Shown piece after piece: positions 8,295 to 15,230 of a stretch of 51,134 nucleotides of DNA (position 1 is the stretch's first letter; each line of letters starts with the position of its first letter). The notes beneath the pieces were generated by a model. It was not told where the DNA came from. It did not search any database and saw nothing but the letters and a program-made list of their open reading frames with translations. This stretch comes from a virus. The translations under genes were made by a program, and so were the position numbers. The DNA is taken from positions 1 to 51,134 of the IMG/VR virus record IMGVR_UViG_3300022744_000038. One strand, 5' to 3'.

Positions 8295-9065
8295 ATGAAA
8301 GGTATAAGATTTAAAATGACACAATATTCTCCCGTAGCTCCTGTAGAAGTACTGCAGCAAATGAAACTACGTAATATGCTTAGTAATTACCTATTGTTGC
8401 TGGCGCACGAAGTAGTTAATAAACCACATGCATATGCACAATTGCTAGACGGTTTTGATGGTACTATTATTTTGGACAATAGTTTAATTGAATTGGGAAC
8501 GCCAGTTGATATGTCGGTCATGCTTACTGCCGCCGCTATTGTAAAACCCAACTTCGTAGTTATGCCTGATATGCTTGGTGATAGAGTAGCTACTGTTAGT
8601 ATGACTACTGCAGCTATCCAGCAGTATGGAAGTAAGTTTATTGACGGTACAGGATTTATGGTAGCCGCTCAAGGTAATGATGTGAATGATGCAGTATGGT
8701 GTGTGGAGGAAATTGTGAAAAAACATAAATCTGCGCATTTTATGGTGGGTATTCCTCGTGAAGTTACAAATAGGCAAGGTTCGCGTATTCCTTTAACCAG
8801 TCAATTAACTGCACGTAAATATCAGGTACACTTATTGGGAATGTCTAACAATTTCAAGGATGATGTATCTAGTGCATTAATTTATGGAGTGCAAGGTATT
8901 GATTCAGCGTCTCCGGTACGTGCAGGTTGGGATAATTTAGTGTATACAGGACAGACATCACATTTAAGGCCTCGCGAAGAATACTTTGAACAATGTCGTG
9001 GATTTAATATGATGATGGCATACAATGTAGGGATGATTGAAGGCTTGATCGGAGCAAAGAAATGA
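8295..9065 (+). CDS. dpdA: DpdA-like DNA 7-deazaguanine transglycosylase
   Basis: The 256-residue protein resembles the tRNA-guanine-transglycosylase fold of phage DpdA proteins. It has IILDNSLIELG near residues 58-68 with a candidate catalytic Asp61, VVMPDMLGDR near residue 93, then GIPREV and VHLLGMSNN strands. It is much shorter than bacterial TGT, as phage versions often are. Directly behind queE and overlapping the polymerase by four bases, it is best read as the enzyme swapping guanine in phage DNA for preQ0. The specific base is not proven. An internal ATG at 8316 is possible, but GGAAAATT favours 8295. Confidence 0.82.
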   Translation: MKGIRFKMTQYSPVAPVEVLQQMKLRNMLSNYLLLLAHEVVNKPHAYAQLLDGFDGTIILDNSLIELGTPVDMSVMLTAAAIVKPNFVVMPDMLGDRVATVSMTTAAIQQYGSKFIDGTGFMVAAQGNDVNDAVWCVEEIVKKHKSAHFMVGIPREVTNRQGSRIPLTSQLTARKYQVHLLGMSNNFKDDVSSALIYGVQGIDSASPVRAGWDNLVYTGQTSHLRPREEYFEQCRGFNMMMAYNVGMIEGLIGAKK

Positions 9066-11338
9066 ACAATTCTATAAAAGCAACACCAATTAGAAGCTGG
9101 GGAAACCCGGCTTCTAAATTTGTTGTAGTTGGTGAAAGTCCCAGTGCTATTGAAACTTTGCCTGGACGCACATTTTCAGGAGAATCCTGGAAATACGTAA
9201 TGGATAAACTACCTAAAGATTTAGATATCCTGTATGTTAATGCTATTCCTGAAATAGTCCCACGTAAAGATCCTCAGGTAGTACTTAAATACGTGGAGAA
9301 ATATAAGCAATCGCTTTGGGACATCTTAACCGAATATCCCCGAGAAACTATTGTTGCTTTGGGTAGTGGTGCTTTATGGGCATTAACCAATAACTATGAC
9401 CTACGCATCACCGCTGAGCGGGGCCGATTAATAAAGTCAAATTGGTCGCTTAATGGCATTATTCCATGCTTACATCCTGCCTATGTTTTGCGTGGAGGAG
9501 GTTCTGCTAAGAAATTTGAAGAAGATATTGCTATGGCAATAGCTTTACATTATAAACAACCTATCAAAGCTTACATAGAACCAACTACCTATTTAATTAC
9601 ACCTAAAAATGTGAATTGGGTTAAAGCAGAAATACGTAAGGTAGGCATAGTTGCTTCGGATATTGAGACGGGAGGTTTAAATCGTCAACAAGATCGCATT
9701 CTTACAACGGGATTTTGTTGGAAGCCTTCAGAAGCATGGATTTGTCCTCCTGAACTAATCAGGGAATTTAAAGACATTATGGAAGACACATCCATTAAAT
9801 GGATTTGGCATAATGGCAAGTTTGATATTGCATTTTTACGACGTGATTGCATCTGGGCGCGTGTAGATGAAGATACCATGCTTTTAAATTACTGCCTAGA
9901 TGAAACACGCGGTGTACATGATCTGGATACTGTAGCTAAGGATATTTTAGGGGCACCTAATCATAAACATGTACTAGATGATTGGTTTGAATCGCAAGGC
10001 ATGTCTAGCAAGAACCGTGATTACAGTTTAATTCCGTTTGATATCCTATTCAGCTATCAGGGCAAAGACTTAAGTAAAACTCTACAGATTTGGCAGCAAT
10101 TAAGGCCTTTAGTTAAACAAGATGCTGCATTAGATAAACTATATACATGCACATTACTACCTGCATCTGAATTGCTGTATTACGTAGAAGCTCGAGGATT
10201 TGCATTTAATTGGGAAGCGTGGGAAGCTAATAAAGTACGTTTAACGGAACATGTTAATGCGCTTGCAGAGGAAATTAATTGTATTGTAGGGCGTTCAATA
10301 AATCCTGGGAGTTCTAAACAAGTATGCGCGTATGTATATGATGAACTGAAGATTAAATCTAAGGGTAAACGGTCTTCGGGTAAAAAAGCAGTCGCCAGAT
10401 GGCCTAACATCCCATTCAAAAAGGCTTTAAGTGATTGGAGGGTAGCCAGCAAGGCTTTAAGCACATATATTATAGGCTTAGCTAAGCATGTACACGAAGA
10501 TAATAGAATTTATCCGACATTCTTACTACACGGTACGCGTACTGGAAGACTTGCATGTAGAGAGCCTAACTTGCAAAATATTCCTCGCGATGCACGTTTG
10601 AAAGGAATGTTTAGAGCATCCCCAGGATACATACTATTAGATTTGGATGCATCCCAGGCAGAATTACGTAGTCTAGCTATTCAATCAGGTGATCCGGATC
10701 TTTTGGCTATTTATAATTCTACCGACCGTAGCTTGCACAAAGAGACTGCAGTATATAGATATGGACCAGATTACGATGAAGAAGAATATACCCGTGCTAA
10801 AGCAGTTAACTTTGGGGTTATTTACGGACGTACGGCTGCATCGCTGGCGGATGAATTTAAAATTCCAGTAGAACAGGCTCAAGCAGAAATTGATTCCTTT
10901 TGGGCGCAGTTTCCTGTTGCTAAAGCTTTTCAGGATAGATGTCGTGCAGCACCCCTAAAGAAACAGACTATTGTAACTATTTTTGGGCGAAAATGTCGTC
11001 CAGGAATGATTAATGCGGAAAATAAAGACAGTGTTCAAAATGAATTTGCCAATTTTCCACATCAGTCTACTGCTTCAGATATTACTATTCACGTAGCAAT
11101 ATTAATTCGCCCACTGTTAGAAGCTTTGGGTGCATATATTGTTAATCTTGTGCATGACTCTATTGTGGTAGAATGCCCCAATGATCCTGCAATTATTGCC
11201 GAAGTAAAACAACTGGGATTATTATACTTTCCGAAAGTAGCTAAGGAATGGGGATTAACTAAAGCACCGTTTATTTCGGAATGCAAAATGTGCTATAGTT
11301 GGGGTACAAATGTAAAAGAAATCCAAACGGATTATTAA
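9062..11338 (+). CDS. Family A DNA polymerase with N-terminal uracil-DNA-glycosylase-like domain
   Basis: The protein has 758 residues. Residues 1-165 look like the UDG superfamily: VVVGESPSAIE, GRTFSGESW, YVNAIPEIVPRKDP and the late CLHPAYVLR motif. Residues 190-360 are the 3'-5' exonuclease (ASDIETGG, WHNGKFDIAFL, YQGKDL). Residues 400-758 are the PolA palm and fingers: TGRLACREPNLQNIP, motif A LLDLDASQAELR, motif B RAKAVNFGVIYGR and motif C VHDSIVVE. All polymerase carboxylates are present. It should be the phage replicase. A UDG-like domain on a polymerase that copies modified DNA is notable; whether it excises or only senses uracil is unknown because no CxxC iron-sulfur set is seen. Confidence 0.93.
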   Translation: MNNSIKATPIRSWGNPASKFVVVGESPSAIETLPGRTFSGESWKYVMDKLPKDLDILYVNAIPEIVPRKDPQVVLKYVEKYKQSLWDILTEYPRETIVALGSGALWALTNNYDLRITAERGRLIKSNWSLNGIIPCLHPAYVLRGGGSAKKFEEDIAMAIALHYKQPIKAYIEPTTYLITPKNVNWVKAEIRKVGIVASDIETGGLNRQQDRILTTGFCWKPSEAWICPPELIREFKDIMEDTSIKWIWHNGKFDIAFLRRDCIWARVDEDTMLLNYCLDETRGVHDLDTVAKDILGAPNHKHVLDDWFESQGMSSKNRDYSLIPFDILFSYQGKDLSKTLQIWQQLRPLVKQDAALDKLYTCTLLPASELLYYVEARGFAFNWEAWEANKVRLTEHVNALAEEINCIVGRSINPGSSKQVCAYVYDELKIKSKGKRSSGKKAVARWPNIPFKKALSDWRVASKALSTYIIGLAKHVHEDNRIYPTFLLHGTRTGRLACREPNLQNIPRDARLKGMFRASPGYILLDLDASQAELRSLAIQSGDPDLLAIYNSTDRSLHKETAVYRYGPDYDEEEYTRAKAVNFGVIYGRTAASLADEFKIPVEQAQAEIDSFWAQFPVAKAFQDRCRAAPLKKQTIVTIFGRKCRPGMINAENKDSVQNEFANFPHQSTASDITIHVAILIRPLLEALGAYIVNLVHDSIVVECPNDPAIIAEVKQLGLLYFPKVAKEWGLTKAPFISECKMCYSWGTNVKEIQTDY

Positions 11339-11367
11339 TTAAATAATGGTCATATATAGGAACCCTG

Positions 11368-11397
11368 TTGAAATGCCTTATAGGATTCCTATATAAT
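11368..11397 (+). promoter_or_regulatory. Promoter with overlapping operator-like dyads
   Basis: TTGAAA at 11368-11373 and TATAAT at 11392-11397 are 18 bases apart, ahead of the small gene at 11424. TATAGGA-T-TCCTATA at 11379-11393 is a perfect dyad overlapping the -10 box. A second pair, TATATAGGAA at 11353-11362 and TTCCTATATA at 11386-11395, forms a longer inverted repeat. This arrangement suggests protein control. Confidence 0.62.
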
Positions 11398-11423
11398 AAA
11401 GTATATTCACAATTTAACTAGGC

Positions 11424-11747
11424 ATGAAAATGGCACTTACACCTAAAGAACGCAAACAACGGCAAATTAAACTTCGTCAAGCAAGTCTGCATGTACGCAC
11501 TAACTTATTTTGGCAAATTCATCTGGCTTATAGATGTAATACTGGTCCTATGCAAGGGATTACCACTGAATTTGCAGTTACTTACCTGTATGATTTAATT
11601 GAAGCTTCTCCTGAAAAAGTGCTACATGAACGTTTGTGGCAATTACGAGACAATATCGTGGGAGTAAAGACACGTACAGCAAAATCCTGTACAGCGCGAC
11701 AATATGAAGGTAATGGCGGAGATGATGATGGACCTCGTGCAGCCTAG
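11424..11747 (+). CDS. Small conserved-looking basic protein of unknown function
   Basis: The 107-residue protein has a basic N-terminus (TPKERKQRQIKLRQASLHVRTN) and a Gly/Asp-rich tail. I do not recognise a domain. It follows its own promoter after the polymerase gene. A second ATG two codons in (11430) is equally possible, since no strong ribosome binding site is present. Early host-takeover function is conceivable but unsupported. Confidence 0.6.
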   Translation: MKMALTPKERKQRQIKLRQASLHVRTNLFWQIHLAYRCNTGPMQGITTEFAVTYLYDLIEASPEKVLHERLWQLRDNIVGVKTRTAKSCTARQYEGNGGDDDGPRAA

Positions 11748-11871
11748 AATCTTGCATTTACTTAAAGCATGCCGTTACATCCATAAAGATTTCATTCGCG
11801 CCACTGCCGGGACGGTATCTCGGTCCAGAGTTGTTAACAATATTAGTTACCTTTTTAACTATTGTGCTTAA
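11728..11871 (+). CDS. Possible 47-residue basic peptide
   Basis: This frame starts inside the end of the preceding gene, with CGGAG six bases before the ATG at 11728, the third of three tandem ATGs. The product is Arg/Lys-rich (LLKACRYIHKDFIRATAG and onward). There is no recognisable family. Overlapping position and a plausible ribosome binding site argue for it; its small size argues for caution. Confidence 0.4.
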   Translation: MDLVQPRILHLLKACRYIHKDFIRATAGTVSRSRVVNNISYLFNYCA

Positions 11872-11985
11872 TGACATATAATATCCCATTGATTTTAAAC
11901 AAGGAATTCACGGTCAATAGAAAACGCCATTTAGAGGCACTTATATTGCCTACGCATCGCCGTTTAGCGGGCTAACAGATAAAGA

Positions 11986-12019
11986 AAATCTCCCGGAGCT
12001 GAGGACAACCGGGAGATTT
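11986..12019. terminator. Bidirectional terminator between converging halves
   Basis: AAATCTCCCGG at 11986-11996 pairs perfectly with CCGGGAGATTT at 12009-12019 (11 base pairs, 12-base loop). TTTCTTTC follows on the plus strand, and the mirror TTTTCTTT follows on the minus strand. It lies exactly between the plus-strand replication genes and the minus-strand late genes. Confidence 0.82.
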
Positions 12020-12043
12020 CTTTCACAGGAGACTTGTGAATTC

Positions 12044-12328
12044 TTAACCAGCTTTTCGGGCCAGTTTAACTTTGGCCCTTAAAGCACGGTAATCAGAGAC
12101 AATCCTATCAATCATAGGACATGAATGTACTTCTATACCTTCAGCCGATTTACTAATGGGGCATTTGGTATTTAATTCCATCTCCAAAGCAGTTAATTCC
12201 TCTTTAGAGTACTGTTGCTCGTATAGCACTACGTTAGAAGGTACCATCGTGCATGCTGTTACGATCATCAGTACTAGTAGGCCTAGACTTAGACGCTTCA
12301 GCGAGTTGTTCCTTAAGTTGCTTGACAT
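12044..12328 (-). CDS. Outer-membrane lipoprotein spanin (Rz1-like)
   Basis: The 94-residue protein has a signal sequence (residues 10-25) ending in the lipobox VTAC with Cys26 as the lipidated residue. A 69-residue periplasmic part with a helical segment follows (SKEELTALEMELNTK). Its start overlaps the i-spanin gene in another frame by 95 bases, the classic nested arrangement. It would fuse inner and outer membranes at lysis together with the partner. Confidence 0.8.
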   Translation of the reverse strand: MSSNLRNNSLKRLSLGLLVLMIVTACTMVPSNVVLYEQQYSKEELTALEMELNTKCPISKSAEGIEVHSCPMIDRIVSDYRALRAKVKLARKAG

Positions 12329-12452
12329 CAGATTTTCCTTGTTCGTTAATTTGTGACTGTTTACCTTGCCTATAGGTGAAGTATATCAGTCCTATAAATC
12401 CAAGGCCTCCAATTGCTGCAATACCTGCGGCTACTATCGATGAAGCGTCCAT
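12234..12452 (-). CDS. Inner-membrane spanin (Rz-like), short
   Basis: The 72-residue protein has one N-terminal transmembrane helix (residues 6-27, IVAAGIAAIGGLGFIGLIYF), then a polar helix with coiled-coil character (KSDVKQLKEQLAEAS). This is the i-spanin topology but shorter than usual, whereas the partner lipoprotein is longer than usual, so the partner may supply more of the periplasmic span. Identification rests on the overlap with the lipoprotein gene and on the lysis cassette. Confidence 0.68.
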   Translation of the reverse strand: MDASSIVAAGIAAIGGLGFIGLIYFTYRQGKQSQINEQGKSDVKQLKEQLAEASKSRPTSTDDRNSMHDGTF

Positions 12453-12458
12453 AATTGC

Positions 12459-12614
12459 CTACGAGTTCAGTTTGGAGTAATCTGCAGGCTGTTTAGAGTC
12501 TACGAACTTCTCAGCACAAGCTTTGAAGCCCTTGGTCTCTACACACTTATCGTAACCTTCGTTAACGAGGCCTCCAGCAATCAGAACAGTCATTAAAAAT
12601 AGAAATGGTGCCAT
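12459..12614 (-). CDS. 51-residue secreted or membrane-anchored lysis-cassette protein
   Basis: The product starts with a hydrophobic leader (APFLFLMTVLIAGGLV), followed by a soluble part with two cysteines (DKCVETKGFKACAEKF) that could form a disulfide in the periplasm. AAAGGATTA lies before the ATG. It sits between the holin and spanin genes. No family recognised; an antiholin or lysis accessory role is only a positional guess. Confidence 0.6.
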   Translation of the reverse strand: MAPFLFLMTVLIAGGLVNEGYDKCVETKGFKACAEKFVDSKQPADYSKLNS

Positions 12615-12641
12615 AATATTAATCCTTTCTTACAGTAATAG

Positions 12642-12812
12642 TTAGGCAGTTTTACGTTTAGTATAGTACGACCATGCAAGCCCAATAGCTGCGGCAATAC
12701 CACCACTAATAAGTTCCAAAGTGGAATTATCAGTGTACCCTTGGTTAACAAGCACTGCACCGTAACCGGTGATAAGGTGCCTGATAGTACTTGTAATCAT
12801 TGCTTGATTCAT
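12642..12812 (-). CDS. Probable holin (Pam3 gp28-like)
   Basis: The 56-residue protein pattern is an amphipathic N-terminal helix (IRHLITGYGAVLVNQGY), a glycine-rich transmembrane helix (LISGGIAAAIGLAWSYY) and a basic end KRKTA. This resembles the small Pam3 gp28 holin family. It lies directly downstream of the endolysin on the same strand, with a very strong AAGGAGATATAC site. Function is inferred from pattern and place. Confidence 0.72.
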   Translation of the reverse strand: MNQAMITSTIRHLITGYGAVLVNQGYTDNSTLELISGGIAAAIGLAWSYYTKRKTA

Positions 12813-12834
12813 GTATATCTCCTTTATGCAATGG

Positions 12835-13365
12835 TTAATTTAACGTGCTTAGTTCTGCGAAGCGTGTTTGCATATCAAACATCCTACGCATTAATCCACG
12901 TCCATATTTAGCAAACGTACTTTTTGAGGCGTAACGTATTGCTCGGTAGGACATGAAGTTAATAGCTATTTCTTTTATGTTACCTTTAGCCGCTGCCTGC
13001 GCAGTCTTAGGTCCAATATTGCCATCTACAGTAATGCCTCCAATAGCTTGTTGCATATACTCACACATTACGTGTCCGGGCTGATTTACGCATGCGTCAA
13101 ACAGGAGTAAGGCAAGCGGTCGCGGCAATAGATTACAATTATACTGGTTCCAAAAATTCCTTCTGTATATGTGTTTTGCTTCAGTGTATGTAAGGTTACG
13201 TACAGCCTCTGCTGTGACCTTCTGATTTCTATACGCTGCCAAGGTTTTTTGCGTAATTCCATATTTTGTAGGTCCTCCAGGATCATCGGGATCATTAGTG
13301 TACTCTGCAGTTTCCCATGCTAATACTGATCGCAGGCAATAATCAAAAAATTCTTCTTCGTTCAT
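12835..13365 (-). CDS. Endolysin, glycoside hydrolase family 108 N-acetylmuramidase
   Basis: The 176-residue protein has the GH108 signature near the N-terminus: WETAEYTNDPDDPGGPTKYG with catalytic Glu18. A peptidoglycan-binding-like C-terminal part (GNIGPKTAQAAA) follows. It cuts the murein glycan strands for host lysis. No signal peptide or SAR segment is obvious, so export depends on the adjacent holin. The start overlaps the end of the coiled-coil membrane gene upstream by four bases. Confidence 0.9.
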   Translation of the reverse strand: MNEEEFFDYCLRSVLAWETAEYTNDPDDPGGPTKYGITQKTLAAYRNQKVTAEAVRNLTYTEAKHIYRRNFWNQYNCNLLPRPLALLLFDACVNQPGHVMCEYMQQAIGGITVDGNIGPKTAQAAAKGNIKEIAINFMSYRAIRYASKSTFAKYGRGLMRRMFDMQTRFAELSTLN

Positions 13366-13748
13366 TGTGTGGGCCCTTTAATAGTGTCAGCTACGAAATG
13401 ACGTAAATCACTCATAATCTCACTATAACGATTTCCTAAAAAGATTAATGTCGCTGCTGCTATGATTTGTAATGTACGTTTCCATGTACGTCCCACTGTA
13501 CGTGCTTCGTTTACTTCCTGTTCTAAAGCAATGATACGAGCTTCCAATTTAAGATCCTTTGAAGTAAGTTCTTTAAAAGACTCCAGCAAGACGGTTACAC
13601 GTTCTTCAGTGCGTGCTAAACGTTCTAATGCTTCGCCATGCTTATCTACTTTAGCTTCTATACGTACTAGTTGTGTTAGTATAAGTTTATCCATCTTACG
13701 TTTATCCTCAGCCTGTGGGGGTGTTTCTAATGGTAGTTCGGTTTGCAT
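13362..13748 (-). CDS. Coiled-coil membrane protein of the lysis cassette
   Basis: The 128-residue protein has a long coiled coil (about residues 25-90, heptads rich in Leu and Glu/Lys). One transmembrane helix follows near residues 93-108 (TLQIIAAATLIFLG), then a short charged tail. The layout recalls XhlA-type proteins that associate with membranes before lysis. It directly precedes the endolysin in transcription order. Role inferred from position. Confidence 0.65.
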   Translation of the reverse strand: MQTELPLETPPQAEDKRKMDKLILTQLVRIEAKVDKHGEALERLARTEERVTVLLESFKELTSKDLKLEARIIALEQEVNEARTVGRTWKRTLQIIAAATLIFLGNRYSEIMSDLRHFVADTIKGPTQ

Positions 13749-13778
13749 TATGTACTCCTAGTAAAATGTTCATTCTGG

Positions 13779-15230
13779 CTAGAATATTAAATTAACTAAG
13801 TTTACTCCTTTAGGGGCATAAAGACCTTCTATAGGATCTGTATCAAATTTTATTTTGCCATCGTATAGAGCCTTTATAATATCTTCGCCTTGGTTTTGAA
13901 GTACTAATAAATCGCGCAAAGCAGGATCATATAAACCAACCATTAATACTGATTGCCCTTCTTGCACTTCAAATGGATGTGGAATTAATTGCATATCGGC
14001 ATTCACCATATCTTGGGTAACTTCTTCCAAATGGTTAGTTACAATACGTTCTAATATCTTATCTTGCAATTTACGTGCAATACGTCCCTGCTGACCTTTC
14101 CAAGAATCTGCTGATAAAGCATTTTTAGCCCTACGTAATTCTGGAATAACAATTTCTGCATACAAAGCATCATACTGTGTTGCAAAACTTGTTGGAGGGG
14201 TGAGAATGCCTGTCTGCCCATGTTGTAAGTATGCGTCTAAGGTATGTATTGCTTGACGTTTATTACGGTATTTCTTGTTAGCAGGCTTATCTACATATAC
14301 TGGCATAACATCAGTTGGACCATTGTAAATCCAAGATGGTGCATCTGCAAAGTATGTTCCTAAAATATTAAGTTGCTTGTCTACAAGTAGGTAGAGTGCT
14401 CCAGCAATTTCTCCATTGCCAATATCATATGGAGGGGATGCATTAACATAACGTTGCGCAGCATATGTAGTGCGATTACCTGAGGCTCCTGAATCACCCC
14501 AACAAAATCCTCGTACGCTGGTAGCATAGGTGGCCGCGTTGCGTGAAATAACCCACCCCATAGCTGCACCAGAAATAGTAGCACTAAGTGCTGAGGTAGG
14601 GAAAAATCCATATTCACCTCCCGGCAATATTGCTGTTGTAGTCCAAGTAACTCCATTGGCAGCTGTATTACTTACACTTACAGTACCTTGTGAAGTATCT
14701 AAATTACCTTGCTTAACAACAATAGTACCACCCGAACCATTGGCAGCGGCAGTTAAACGTCCATCTGAATCAACCGTAATGTTGGCATTAGTGTATGAAC
14801 CTGCAGTAACTGCCGTAGCCGCGAGTTCAGTGGCACCAATACTACCTGCAGCCACTTTTAATCCCGAAGCACTTTTAGCTAAAGTACTGCCGTCCAATTT
14901 AACAGTAACAGCATTTGAAACAATTTCAACACCATCACCCATAGCAGCAGTCGCGGCAGCGGTAAGTGCGGTACCTTGATTATATAGCGTATACACGTGA
15001 GTAGTTGGATTTACTGTAGCAATAGTAATCCAGTTCGCTCCATCATAGTATTTAAAAACATGCGGTGTAGAGGTAGTATCTCTCCATACCATACCAGCCA
15101 CTTTGTAACTTGGTGCTGCATTTCCTGCATGCGCTGAGTTAATTGCTGCCTCAAAATTTTCTAACATGGCAGCTAGATCAAAACCATCAGTAGTTGCCTC
15201 ATCAATATTACCAAAAGTAAATTGTGCCAT
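13779..15230 (-). CDS. Tail fibre or tail-tip-attached protein
   Basis: The protein has 483 residues. The N-terminus (AQFTFGNIDEATTDGFDLAAMLENFEAAINS) and the repetitive Ala/Thr/Gly-rich region up to about residue 190 (LTAAATAAMGDGVEIV) are typical of siphovirus fibres that follow the tail tip protein. The C-terminal half (from about residue 300) is charged and not recognised; it may be a separate domain involved in assembly. The gene begins one base into the tail tip gene end, so the two are coupled. Host-range function is inferred. Confidence 0.7.
   Translation of the reverse strand: MAQFTFGNIDEATTDGFDLAAMLENFEAAINSAHAGNAAPSYKVAGMVWRDTTSTPHVFKYYDGANWITIATVNPTTHVYTLYNQGTALTAAATAAMGDGVEIVSNAVTVKLDGSTLAKSASGLKVAAGSIGATELAATAVTAGSYTNANITVDSDGRLTAAANGSGGTIVVKQGNLDTSQGTVSVSNTAANGVTWTTTAILPGGEYGFFPTSALSATISGAAMGWVISRNAATYATSVRGFCWGDSGASGNRTTYAAQRYVNASPPYDIGNGEIAGALYLLVDKQLNILGTYFADAPSWIYNGPTDVMPVYVDKPANKKYRNKRQAIHTLDAYLQHGQTGILTPPTSFATQYDALYAEIVIPELRRAKNALSADSWKGQQGRIARKLQDKILERIVTNHLEEVTQDMVNADMQLIPHPFEVQEGQSVLMVGLYDPALRDLLVLQNQGEDIIKALYDGKIKFDTDPIEGLYAPKGVNLVNLIF

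Noticed and set aside
14530-14979. Plus-strand 149-codon Ala/Val-rich frame in the fibre gene
   Set aside because: Antisense of the repetitive Ala/Thr-rich fibre region, which creates false open frames.
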